Below are positions 1-8,701 of a DNA stretch of 34,547 bases, piece after piece. Positions within the stretch are counted from its first letter, which is position 1. Each line of letters opens with the position of its first letter. The notes under the pieces are model-generated. The model did no database searches. It had not been told where the DNA came from and saw only the letters and a program-made list of their open reading frames with translations. A program made the position numbers and the translations under genes. Source of the DNA: Rhodospirillales bacterium (GTDB lineage Bacteria > Pseudomonadota > Alphaproteobacteria > Rhodospirillales > 2-12-FULL-67-15); NCBI GenBank assembly GCA_009693905.1, contig SHWG01000008.1, positions 1-34,547 on the forward strand, written 5' to 3'.

Positions 1-6
1 CCGAAC

Positions 7-1485
7 TTACAGGGAGCGCATGAATCCCGCGCGAACCCGTGCCGGCGGGGGCTTGAACACGCCTTTGATCTCGGCGGCGGCGAAGCGGTGCGCCCGGAAC
101 CCGGCCGACCAATGATCGGCGGCCATTCCGGCCTTGAGCTTGAGTTGCACGAGGAAATTTTCCGCCTCGGGCAACTGTTCCCACACCGACGGCAGATAGA
201 GGGCCCGCTTCGGGCCGTCGGCGACGATCAGCCCGTCGGTTCCGGGGCGGAGCTGGGCGAGCAGATCGGCCTGGTCGCAAAACGTCATCGGCTCGGGGTT
301 CGTCAGGACGGAAACGGACAAATCGAGGCCGGCGCATTCCTCGTTCGTCAGGCGGGGAAAGCGCGGGTCCTTGAACGCCGAGCGATACGCGTTCTCGGCG
401 ACGTCGGCGGCGAGCGGCCGGTGGGCCTCGGCCGTGCCGATGCAGCCGCGCAGGCGTCCGGCGCGCTTCAAGGTGACGAAGGCGGCGCCGTTCTCGCGCA
501 AGTCATCGGCGACGCTATCGAGCGCGACCGGCGCGGGCCGGTCGTGGGCGAGGCCGTGGGCGATGGAGTCGGCGGTAATGTCGAGAAGTGCTTGGCCGTG
601 ATGGCCGAGCATCGCGCGCACGCCGGTCAGCGCCGCGCCGTCGCCGTCCTTCTTGGCAATCCCCGATCCGTTCTCGAAGAACAGCCATGCGCCGTAGCCG
701 ACCACCCGGTCGCGCGGGCCGGCGGTGTCGCCCGAGTTGCGCAAGTCGGCGGTGGCGACCGTGAGTCCTTTCTTGCGCGCGAGCGCAAGCAAGCCTTTCA
801 CCGGCACCCGGCCGCAGGCCTGGTCGCGGCCGATCCGGGCGCCGTCGAGATGTTCGATCGCTTCGCAGGTGGCGGCGTCCAGCGCGCGGGCCGCGTCGTA
901 GGAGAGATAGTGACTGAGATCGGAACTGACGACGATCAGGGTTTCCGGTCCGCCCCAGGCCCGCTCCAGCACTTCCGCGACTTCGGTCTCGTTGGCGTCG
1001 CCGACCGCGAGCGGCACCAGGGCGAAGCGCCCGAGCACGACTTGGAGGAACGGCAGATGCACCTCCAAACTGTGTTCGTGGGCGTGGCTGGGGTCGAAAA
1101 TCTCGACCTGGGGAAGTTGGGCGAGGTTGGCGCACATTTCCCGATCCAACGGCACGTCTCCCAAGGGCGAGGCGAAAGCGCTGACGCCGGAAAGGGCGAG
1201 GCCGCGCACCGCGACCCGGTGGCAGGGACCGAGCAGGACGACGCGGGTAATTTGCCCGCGCGCCGGGGCGAGCCGCGCGTACGCGCTCGCCGCCACCGCA
1301 CCGGAATAGACATAGCCCGCGTGCGGGGCGATGACCGCCTTCGGGACTCTATTTTCGGCGGCCTTCGCCAAGGCGCCCTCGGCCGCGCTCGCCTCGGCGA
1401 GATAGCGGCGCACGGACGCCTCCAATTCCCGCGGGTTTTCCGGGTAGAACTGGCCGGCGACGGCGGTAGGCCTGATCGCGTTCAT
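7..1485 (-). CDS. AmmeMemoRadiSam system protein B (Memo-like) fused to a C-terminal AMMECR1 domain
   Basis: ORF 7..1512. Memo-like motifs PHAGYVYSG, LLGPCHR, HSLEVHLPFL, VSSDLSHY, then AMMECR1-like GAAFVTLKRAGRLRGCIGT...YRSAFKDPRFPRLTNEE. ATG at 1485 preferred; a TTG at 1512 is the alternative. Confidence 0.9.
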   Translation of the reverse strand: MNAIRPTAVAGQFYPENPRELEASVRRYLAEASAAEGALAKAAENRVPKAVIAPHAGYVYSGAVAASAYARLAPARGQITRVVLLGPCHRVAVRGLALSGVSAFASPLGDVPLDREMCANLAQLPQVEIFDPSHAHEHSLEVHLPFLQVVLGRFALVPLAVGDANETEVAEVLERAWGGPETLIVVSSDLSHYLSYDAARALDAATCEAIEHLDGARIGRDQACGRVPVKGLLALARKKGLTVATADLRNSGDTAGPRDRVVGYGAWLFFENGSGIAKKDGDGAALTGVRAMLGHHGQALLDITADSIAHGLAHDRPAPVALDSVADDLRENGAAFVTLKRAGRLRGCIGTAEAHRPLAADVAENAYRSAFKDPRFPRLTNEECAGLDLSVSVLTNPEPMTFCDQADLLAQLRPGTDGLIVADGPKRALYLPSVWEQLPEAENFLVQLKLKAGMAADHWSAGFRAHRFAAAEIKGVFKPPPARVRAGFMRSL

Positions 1486-1620
1486 GGGCGAAGGGTGCGG
1501 TTGCTTGGACAATTAGTTAGGCCCGTTTCAAGGCGCTGTAAAGGCCGCGATGCGGCGTCGCAAGCATGGCTGCGGGGCCGGCGTTACGCTAGACTCTGGC
1601 CGTCCTCGGGGAGGGTTCTC

Positions 1621-2388
1621 ATGGCGAATATGCGCTCGAAGTTTTTAGGCGTGCTCGCGGCGGCCCTGCTCGGCGCCGCGCCGGCGGCGGCGGACGAAAT
1701 CAAGGTGCTCAGCGCCGGAGCCTTTCTCCAGGTCTTGACCGCGATGACGCCCGATTTCGAAAAGCGGACCGGCCACAAGCGCGCCGTCACCCGGGGCACG
1801 GTCGGCCAGTTGATGAAACGGGTCGAGGAGGGCGAGGCGTTCGATCTCGTCGTGGTGACCCCGGCCGGAATCGAAAAATTGATCGCCGCGGGTCATGTCG
1901 CCGCCGGCACCGCCAAACCGCTCGCCCGCGTCGGGATCGGCGTGATGGTGAAGGAGGGCGCGGTTAAACCCGATGTCGGCACCGTCGAGGCGTTCAAGAA
2001 GACGTTGCTCGCGGCGAAGTCGGTTTCCTACATTGATCCGAAAAGCGGCGGGTCGAGCGGGATCTACACCGCCCAGCTGCTTGAGCGGCTCGGCATCGCC
2101 GACCAGATCAGGCCCAAGGAAAAACTGAAGCAAGGCGGCCACGTCGCCGAGCTGGTCATCAGCGGCGAGGCCGAGATCGGCGTGCAGCAGATCAGCGAGA
2201 TCATCCCGGTCCAGGGCGTCGCGTTCGCCGGGCCGCTGCCCAAGGAGATTCAGAACTATACCGTTTACGCGGCCGGCATCGGCGCCAAGGCGGCGCGCGC
2301 CGGCGCGGCGCGGGCGTTGCTCGAAACGCTGGTCGGGCCCGGCGCCGCGGCCGAACTCAAGGCCAAGGGAATGGAGCCGCCGGGATAG
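1621..2388 (+). CDS. periplasmic ModA-like substrate-binding protein (orphan, no permease or ATPase nearby)
   Basis: Real start inside the 88..2388 ORF: MANMRSKFLGVLAAALLGAAPAAADEIKVLSAGAFLQVLTAM, a signal peptide followed by a ModA-like N-terminus; GGSSGIYTAQLLERLGI, EIGVQQISEI. Confidence 0.85.
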   Translation: MANMRSKFLGVLAAALLGAAPAAADEIKVLSAGAFLQVLTAMTPDFEKRTGHKRAVTRGTVGQLMKRVEEGEAFDLVVVTPAGIEKLIAAGHVAAGTAKPLARVGIGVMVKEGAVKPDVGTVEAFKKTLLAAKSVSYIDPKSGGSSGIYTAQLLERLGIADQIRPKEKLKQGGHVAELVISGEAEIGVQQISEIIPVQGVAFAGPLPKEIQNYTVYAAGIGAKAARAGAARALLETLVGPGAAAELKAKGMEPPG

Positions 2389-2391
2389 ATC

Positions 2392-3525
2392 ATGGACACC
2401 CACGAAACCGAATCCGATCTCGGCGCGACTTTCCCGGGGCGCTACTGGCACACGCTGGAGGACGGGCGGGTGCAGTGCGACGTCTGCCCGCGCTATTGCA
2501 AGCTGCGCGACGGCCAGCGGGGACTCTGCTTCGTGCGCGCCAACCACCGGGGTGGGATCGTACTCACCACCTACGGCCGCTCCTCGGGTTTCTGCATCGA
2601 CCCGGTCGAGAAGAAGCCGTTGAATCATTTTCTCCCGGGCACGCCGATCCTGTCCTTCGGCACCGCAGGGTGCAATCTGACCTGCAAGTTCTGCCAGAAC
2701 TGGTCGATCAGCAAGGCGCGGGAACTCGACCGCCTCGCCGACCATGCTTCGCCCGACGACATCGCCGCCGCCGCCGAACGCACCGGCTGCCGCAGCGTCG
2801 CCTTCACCTACAACGATCCGGTCATTTTCCTGGAGTACGCGATCGACGTGGCCAAGGCGTGTCATCGGCGCGGCCTCAAGACTGTCGCGGTGACGGCGGG
2901 CTACATATGCCCGGAACCGCGCGCCGAGTTTTACCAACACATGGACGCGGCCAACGTCGATCTCAAGGGATTCAGCGAACGCTTCTACCACGAGCTCTGC
3001 TCCGGCCATCTCGCCGATGTGCTCGATACGCTCAAATACATCAAGCACGAAACCAAGGCCTGGTTGGAGATCACCACGCTTTTGATTCCGGGCGAAAACG
3101 ATTTACCCGAGGAGATCGACGCCTTGAGCCGCTGGGTGAAGGAAAATCTCGGGCCCGACGTGCCGCTGCACTTTTCCGCGTTCCATCCCGACTGGAAGAT
3201 GATGGACAAGCCGCCGACCCCGCCCGCGACACTCACCCGCGCGCGCATGATCGCCATGAACAACGGGCTGCGTTACGTTTACACCGGCAACGTCCACGAT
3301 CCCAAGGGCGGCAGCACCTACTGCGCCAAGTGCGGCGGACTCCTGATCGAGCGCGACTGGTATAACCTGACCGCCTGTAATCTTTCCTTCGCCGGCAACC
3401 ACAAGGGCGATTGCAAGTTCTGCGGCGAGCCGCTGCCCGGCGTGTTCGACGGCGCGTTCGGGAATTGGGGCCGCAAGCGCGTGCCGGTCCGCGTCGGCCG
3501 GGCGGCGCCGCACCCTACTGCATGA
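2392..3525 (+). CDS. AmmeMemoRadiSam system radical SAM enzyme
   Basis: CNLTCKFC (CxxxCxxC), N-terminal VQCDVCPRYCKLRDGQRGLCFVR, C-terminal Cys pairs CAKCGG and CKFCGE; next to the Memo/AMMECR1 gene. Confidence 0.93.
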   Translation: MDTHETESDLGATFPGRYWHTLEDGRVQCDVCPRYCKLRDGQRGLCFVRANHRGGIVLTTYGRSSGFCIDPVEKKPLNHFLPGTPILSFGTAGCNLTCKFCQNWSISKARELDRLADHASPDDIAAAAERTGCRSVAFTYNDPVIFLEYAIDVAKACHRRGLKTVAVTAGYICPEPRAEFYQHMDAANVDLKGFSERFYHELCSGHLADVLDTLKYIKHETKAWLEITTLLIPGENDLPEEIDALSRWVKENLGPDVPLHFSAFHPDWKMMDKPPTPPATLTRARMIAMNNGLRYVYTGNVHDPKGGSTYCAKCGGLLIERDWYNLTACNLSFAGNHKGDCKFCGEPLPGVFDGAFGNWGRKRVPVRVGRAAPHPTA

Positions 3526-4481
3526 CCCGCAAACAGACCCTCGCCCTCGCCCTCAAGATTCTGGTGTCGGCGGGCCTGATCGTCTGGCTGTTCGAATCCA
3601 ATGTCGAATTTGCCGCGATCCAGGACCGACTTCTGCAAGTGTCGTTGCCGCTGCTCGCGGCCGGGTTCGGCGTGTTCCTGGTCCAGCTTTTGATCGGCGG
3701 CGTCCGCTGGAAAGTGGTGACGGACGCGATCGGCGCGCGCCTGGCGCTCGGCCAGGCGGTGCGGTTCTTCTATATCGGCGCGTTCTTCAGCCAGATTTTA
3801 TCGGTCGGCGGCGACGCGGTTCGTATTTACAAGGCCTACCGCGCCGGCCTCGGGCTCGGCCCTGCCGTCAACGGCGTGTTCCTCGAGCGCGCCGGAACCA
3901 TCTTGGCGCTTCTGCTCATCGTCGCCGCGACTCAGCCGGTCCTGCGCGGGCGGATCGAGGTGGACCTGGCGGCGACGATGCTGCTCGCCGCGCTGCTCGC
4001 GCTCGGAGCCGGGATCGCGGGGATCGTCGTGCTGCTCCAACTCGACCGGATGCCCGTCGCGCTCGACCGATGGCGCGTGGTTCGGGGCTTGCGCGCGGTT
4101 GCCGGCGACACGCGGCGGGTGTTCCTTGCGCCCGGGCCGCTGATGCGGCTGCTGGCGTGTGGCGTTTTGACCCATCTCAACCTGACGTTCGCCGTTTACT
4201 TGCTCGCCCAGGGGCTGGCGATCGAGGTGTCCTGGTTCGACTGCCTCGCCTTGGTGCCGCCGGTGATTCTGATCGCGACCGTGCCGATCACGATCGGCGG
4301 CTGGGGCTTGCGCGAAGGCGCCATGATCGTTCTCCTCGGCCTGATCGGGGTGCCGGAGAACGACGCCGGCGCCCTTTCCATCCTGACCGGGCTGGTCGGA
4401 ATCGCGGCGGCGCTGCCGGGCGGCGTCCTCTGGCTGCTCGACAAAGATCACCGTATAGTTCTTGCCCCCAACGAAGGATAA
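3522..4481 (+). CDS. lysylphosphatidylglycerol synthase-like / YbhN family integral membrane protein
   Basis: MTRKQTLALALKILVSAGLIVWLFESN... many TM segments, FFSQILSVGGDAVRIYKAYRAG, PITIGGWGLREGAM. ATGA overlap with the upstream stop codon. Confidence 0.85.
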   Translation: MTRKQTLALALKILVSAGLIVWLFESNVEFAAIQDRLLQVSLPLLAAGFGVFLVQLLIGGVRWKVVTDAIGARLALGQAVRFFYIGAFFSQILSVGGDAVRIYKAYRAGLGLGPAVNGVFLERAGTILALLLIVAATQPVLRGRIEVDLAATMLLAALLALGAGIAGIVVLLQLDRMPVALDRWRVVRGLRAVAGDTRRVFLAPGPLMRLLACGVLTHLNLTFAVYLLAQGLAIEVSWFDCLALVPPVILIATVPITIGGWGLREGAMIVLLGLIGVPENDAGALSILTGLVGIAAALPGGVLWLLDKDHRIVLAPNEG

Positions 4482-4486
4482 CCCCC

Positions 4487-6019
4487 ATGAAAGTCACGTT
4501 TGCCAAATCCACGCCGCCCCGCCGGGGGGCCTACGTCGTCGGCGTGTACGCCGAGCGCAAGCTCACGCCTGCCGCTCGTGCGCTCGACCGTGCGACGCGG
4601 GGCGTCGTCATGCGCGCGCTGGCGGCGAGCCGCTTCAAAGGCAAGGCTCGCCAGACGCTTCAGGTGCTGGCGCCGGCGCGGAGCGGGCTTGGCGCCATCC
4701 TTCTCGTCGGGCTCGGCGAGGCGAAAAAAGTCGACGCGCTCGTCATGCAGGAAGCCGGCGGCACGGCGTACGCGGCCCTGTCCGGAAACGGCATCGGCTC
4801 GGTCGCGGTCGCGGTTGACGCGCCGGAAGGGTCCAAGTTGACGGCCGCCGATCTCGCCGCCGAACTCGCTTTTGGGTTCAAGCTCCGCTCTTATCGCTTC
4901 GACAAGTACCGGACCAAGGAGAAACCCGAGGACAAGCCCGCCCTCAAAACCGCGGCAATTCTCTGCGCCGAGCCGGACAAGGCCCGTGCCCGCTACGGGC
5001 GCCTCGAGCGCATCGCCGACGGAGTCTTTTTCACCCGCGATCTCGTCTCGGAACCGCCCAACGTTCTCTATCCCGAGACGCTGGCCGAAGCCGCGCGCAC
5101 GCTCACCAAGCTCGGCGTCAAGGTCGAGGTCCTGGGGGTCAAGGAAATGCGCAAGCTCGGCATGAACGCGCTCTTGGGCGTGGGCCAGGGCAGCGCCAAG
5201 GAATCGAAGCTGGTGGTGATGGAATGGAAGGGCGCCGGGGCGGCGACGAAGACCAAGGGCAAGGACGGCAAGGAGACTGGCCCGGTCGCCTTCGTCGGCA
5301 AGGGCGTGACCTTCGACACCGGCGGCATCTCGCTCAAGCCCGGCGCCGGCATGGAAGAGATGAAATGGGACATGGGCGGCGCCGGCGCGGTGATCGGCGC
5401 GATGAAGGCGCTCGCCGGGCGCAAGTCCAAGGCCCACGCCGTCGGCGTGGTCGGCCTGGTCGAGAACATGCCCGACGGCAACGCCCAGCGCCCCGGCGAC
5501 ATCGTCAAGTCCATGTCCGGGCAGACGATCGAGATCCAGAACACCGACGCCGAGGGACGGCTCGTTCTCGCCGACGCGCTCTGGTATTGCAAAACCCGGT
5601 TCAAGCCTAAGCTGATGATCGACCTCGCCACGCTCACCGGCGCGATCGTCGTCGCGCTCGGCCACGAGATGGCGGGGATGTACTCCAACAACGACGAATT
5701 GGCTTCGCGCATCTTTGAGGCCGGGGGCAAAGTCGGCGAGCGCGTCTGGCGCATGCCGCTCGGCCCGGCCTATGACAAGATGATGGATTCAGACATCGCC
5801 GACATGAAGAACATCAGCGGCAGGCGCGACGCCGGCAGCACCACCGCCGCCCAGTTCCTCCAGCGCTTCGTCGACAAGACGCCGTGGGCGCACCTCGACA
5901 TCGCCGGCATGGCCTGGGCGGGCAAGGATATGGCGACGGTGCCCAAGGGCGGCACCGGCTACGGCGTACGGCTGCTCGATCGGCTGGTGGCGGACTTCTA
6001 TGAGAGCCTATCCCGATGA
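4487..6019 (+). CDS. pepA: leucyl aminopeptidase (M17)
   Basis: NTDAEGRLVLADAL signature, VGKGVTFDTGGISLKPG, MKWDMGGAGAV. Confidence 0.96.
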   Translation: MKVTFAKSTPPRRGAYVVGVYAERKLTPAARALDRATRGVVMRALAASRFKGKARQTLQVLAPARSGLGAILLVGLGEAKKVDALVMQEAGGTAYAALSGNGIGSVAVAVDAPEGSKLTAADLAAELAFGFKLRSYRFDKYRTKEKPEDKPALKTAAILCAEPDKARARYGRLERIADGVFFTRDLVSEPPNVLYPETLAEAARTLTKLGVKVEVLGVKEMRKLGMNALLGVGQGSAKESKLVVMEWKGAGAATKTKGKDGKETGPVAFVGKGVTFDTGGISLKPGAGMEEMKWDMGGAGAVIGAMKALAGRKSKAHAVGVVGLVENMPDGNAQRPGDIVKSMSGQTIEIQNTDAEGRLVLADALWYCKTRFKPKLMIDLATLTGAIVVALGHEMAGMYSNNDELASRIFEAGGKVGERVWRMPLGPAYDKMMDSDIADMKNISGRRDAGSTTAAQFLQRFVDKTPWAHLDIAGMAWAGKDMATVPKGGTGYGVRLLDRLVADFYESLSR

Positions 6020-6034
6020 ATTGGGATAGGCTCT
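6003..6034. repeat. perfect 12-bp inverted repeat (agagcctatccc / gggataggctct, 8-nt loop) spanning the pepA stop and holC upstream region
   Basis: Arms 6003-6014 and 6023-6034, loop gatgaatt containing the pepA TGA (6017-6019); holC ATG at 6036. Confidence 0.95.
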
Positions 6035-6035
6035 A

Positions 6036-6485
6036 ATGACCGAGATCGCCTTCTACCACCTGCAGCACTCGCCGCTGGAGAAGGTTCTGCCCCGGCTGCT
6101 CGAGAAGACGCTTGCCGCCGGCCATCGCGCGGTCGTGATCCTCGGCGCGCCCGAACGGGTCGAGGCGCTCAACGCCGCGCTCTGGAGCTACGATCAGGAT
6201 TCCTGGATTCCCCACGGCAGCGCCGCCGACGGCAATGCCGCCGATCAGCCGGTGTGGCTCACCCAGGCGGACGAAAACCCGAACGGCGCGCGCTATCTGT
6301 TCCTCGCCGACGGCGCGGCGTCGGCGCGGATCGCGGAGTTCGAGCGCTGCTTCGAATTGTTCGACGGCAACGATCCGGACGCGGTCGCGGCGGCGCGGGC
6401 GCGCTGGAAGGCTTACCAGGACGCGGGTCACGCGCTCGCCTACTGGCAGCAGACCGCGCCGGGCGGCTGGACGAAGAAGGATTGA
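6036..6485 (+). CDS. holC: DNA polymerase III subunit chi
   Basis: MTEIAFYHLQHSPLEKVLPRLLEKTLAAGHRAVVILG...LWSYDQDSWIPHGSA...QPVWLT. Confidence 0.92.
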   Translation: MTEIAFYHLQHSPLEKVLPRLLEKTLAAGHRAVVILGAPERVEALNAALWSYDQDSWIPHGSAADGNAADQPVWLTQADENPNGARYLFLADGAASARIAEFERCFELFDGNDPDAVAAARARWKAYQDAGHALAYWQQTAPGGWTKKD

Positions 6486-6488
6486 CGG

Positions 6489-6677
6489 TTAGGCGGAAAC
6501 GTCCGTGTCTTCGCCGGCGGTCCGCTGCAGCGCGCGGACGATGCGCCGGGCGCGGGCAACGGCCTCGGCGCTTTCGGGGTTGTAGCGCAACTCGAAGACC
6601 AGGCGTCGTTCCCACTCGGCGATGAAGTCGCGCGGACGGTCGGGTTCGGCGATGGTTCCGAGCAGGGCGGTACGCAT
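6489..6677 (-). CDS. small hypothetical protein (62 aa)
   Basis: MRTALLGTIAEPDRPRDFIAEWERRLVFELRYNPESAEAVARARRIVRAL..., plausible composition; fills the gap between holC and the next plus-strand gene. Confidence 0.5.
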   Translation of the reverse strand: MRTALLGTIAEPDRPRDFIAEWERRLVFELRYNPESAEAVARARRIVRALQRTAGEDTDVSA

Positions 6678-7200
6678 GAGTCCGCTCGGACCGAAAAGCC
6701 GCCTGATCGGCGGCCTGTTTCAGGTGATGGGCGAATCCACACGCCACGATATCGTCCGCCGGTGCGTCGAATTGATCACCACCGGCGACTTTAGCCCGGA
6801 GTCGATCGCCGAGGTGCGGAGGCAAACCTCGCGCGTCATCGTCAACACGCGCGAGGAATTCACGCTGGCGCTGCGCCAAAATCTTCAGGCGTTGCTCGAC
6901 GGCTCGATCGCGCCGCGCCAGTTCGTGCATGAATTCTTCGACCTGACCGAGGCCGGCAACCTGCGCAACGAAATCCGCAAAAAACTGGTCCTGAGCCTGG
7001 TGCTGTCGCCAACCATCCGCCCGAGCATCAAGTTCCTGCTGCTCGAAAACTTCCAGCGCATGCCGCGGACCGTCCGGCTCAGCATCATCGGCGCGGTGCT
7101 CAAGGCGGAGCCGTCGCGACGCCTCGACATGATCAAGGAAGAATTGCGCTGGATCGTCACCCAGGAACGTTCCGCCGCGGTTCCCGGCAAAGTGAACTGA
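6676..7200 (+). CDS. hypothetical protein, helical
   Basis: MSPLGPKSRLIGGLFQVMGESTRHDIVRRCVELITTGDF...; start chosen at ATG 6676 inside ORF 6622..7200. Confidence 0.7.
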   Translation: MSPLGPKSRLIGGLFQVMGESTRHDIVRRCVELITTGDFSPESIAEVRRQTSRVIVNTREEFTLALRQNLQALLDGSIAPRQFVHEFFDLTEAGNLRNEIRKKLVLSLVLSPTIRPSIKFLLLENFQRMPRTVRLSIIGAVLKAEPSRRLDMIKEELRWIVTQERSAAVPGKVN

Positions 7201-7278
7201 TTTTCTTTAAGGTTGTTACTTAAGCCGGGCCTTTCTAAGCTGGCCCGTGCCCAATCATTTACGCGCGCGCCTTTCCCC

Positions 7279-8322
7279 ATGCCCGATACCCATTTGAGCC
7301 ACTACGCCTTCGACGGGATTCCTGTCCCTGCTGAAACACGGGCGGTCGCGCCGGGCGTTTATTGGCATCGCATGCCGCTTCCGTTCAAGCTCGATCACAT
7401 CAATCTCTGGCTGCTCGAGGACGGCGACGGCTGGACCGCGGTGGACACCGGCATCGCGCGGCCCGAAGTCAAGGATGCCTGGGAGCGCATATTCGCCGAG
7501 CGCCTCGGCGGCCGGCCACTCCGGCGCGTCATCGTCACCCACTTCCACCCCGATCACGTCGGCCTGGCGGGCTGGCTCGAGGAACGCACCGGCGCGGAAG
7601 TGTGGATGCCGCTCGCCGAATGGGCGTTTGCGCGGATGCTGACCCTCGATCAGAGCGACGCAACCCATGCCGCGACCGTCGCCTTTTACCGCGCCGCCGG
7701 ATTCGATCCAGCCGAGCTCGCGGCGGTCGCCGGCGGGCGCGGCCGCTATGCCGCGTCCGTATCGCCGATCCCGCTCACATTCCGCCGCTATCGCGAGGAC
7801 GAGACCATCCCTATCGGCGGGCGCGGCTGGCGCGTCATCGTCGGCCTCGGCCATTCCCCCGAACATGCCTGCCTGTGGTGCGAAGAGCTGCGCGTTCTTA
7901 TTTCCGGAGACCAGATCCTGCCGCGCATCAGCCCGAACATCGCGGTTTGGCCGCATGAGCCGGAGGCGAATCCGCTCGCGCTTTATCTCGAATCGCTCGG
8001 AAAATTCCGCGCCTTATCCGATGAAGCACTGGTCTTGCCGAGCCACGACCGCCCGTTTCGGGGACTCGCCTGGCGGCTGGACGAACTTGCGGATCATCAT
8101 CGCGATCGCCTCCGGCACACCTGGAACGCCTGTTCTTCTCCGGCGACGGGCGCGGATGTCCTGCGCCGTCTGTTCACCCGGAAACTCGATGCGCACCAAC
8201 TCATGTTCGCCATCGGCGAATCGCTGGCGCATCTCCATCTTCTGATCGGCGAAGGCGCGGTCGCGCGCACAACGCGCGCCGACGGCGTTCGCCTGTTCCG
8301 TCAAGCCGGAAAATTTAGTTGA
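7279..8322 (+). CDS. MBL-fold metallo-hydrolase
   Basis: THFHPDHVG (HxHxDH), GLGHSPEHACLW, ISGDQILPRISPNI, LPSHDRPF. Confidence 0.93.
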   Translation: MPDTHLSHYAFDGIPVPAETRAVAPGVYWHRMPLPFKLDHINLWLLEDGDGWTAVDTGIARPEVKDAWERIFAERLGGRPLRRVIVTHFHPDHVGLAGWLEERTGAEVWMPLAEWAFARMLTLDQSDATHAATVAFYRAAGFDPAELAAVAGGRGRYAASVSPIPLTFRRYREDETIPIGGRGWRVIVGLGHSPEHACLWCEELRVLISGDQILPRISPNIAVWPHEPEANPLALYLESLGKFRALSDEALVLPSHDRPFRGLAWRLDELADHHRDRLRHTWNACSSPATGADVLRRLFTRKLDAHQLMFAIGESLAHLHLLIGEGAVARTTRADGVRLFRQAGKFS

Positions 8323-8323
8323 A

Positions 8324-8701
8324 TCAGCGTGCCGCTACGGTGCGCGGAGTTTCGTTCGGGTTATCGAGCGTCAGCGTCGCGTTCGCGCCGCAATAGAGGC
8401 TGTAGAGGGTTTCGATCACCGCGCTCGCCTCTTCGCCGCTGAGCGAATAATAGATCGTCTGGGCCGCGCGCCGGGTCTTGACCATCTGATCGCGGCGCAG
8501 GCGCGCGAGGTGCTGCGATAGGGCCGACTGGCTCAAGCCGATGATCCGCTCAAGTTCGCCGACGCTCTTTTCGCCCGGAACGAGCTGACAGAGGATCATC
8601 AGCCGGTGCTGGTTGCTCATGGCCTTGAGCAGCGCGCTGGCGCGGCGGGCGTTGGTCTGAATTGTCTGCAACTTCGCGGGGGTAGATGTTTGAGCGTCCA
8701 T
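8324..8701 (-). CDS. ArsR-family HTH regulator, BigR/SqrR-like (two Cys)
   Basis: KAMSNQHRLMILCQLVPGEKSVGELERIIGLSQSALSQHLARLRRDQMVKTRRAAQTIYYSLS...LYSLYCGAN. Start at MDAQTS (8701); ORF extends to 8749. Confidence 0.88.
   Translation of the reverse strand: MDAQTSTPAKLQTIQTNARRASALLKAMSNQHRLMILCQLVPGEKSVGELERIIGLSQSALSQHLARLRRDQMVKTRRAAQTIYYSLSGEEASAVIETLYSLYCGANATLTLDNPNETPRTVAAR

Noticed and set aside
88-1620. 5' part of the 766-aa plus-strand ORF 88..2388
   Set aside because: Antisense to the Memo-AMMECR1 gene, Arg/Gly/Ala-rich with no recognisable domain; a clear signal-peptide start lies at 1621. High-GC shadow ORF.
4448-5665. 405-aa minus-strand ORF opposite pepA (and similar long ORFs such as 14351..15832, 31137..32852, 22166..23755)
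   Set aside because: Antisense to strongly supported genes, with composition typical of complement-frame readouts in GC-rich DNA.
7200-7278. Terminator gggcc-tttctaagct-ggccc before the MBL-fold gene
   Set aside because: Short stem, no T tract; not strong enough to list.
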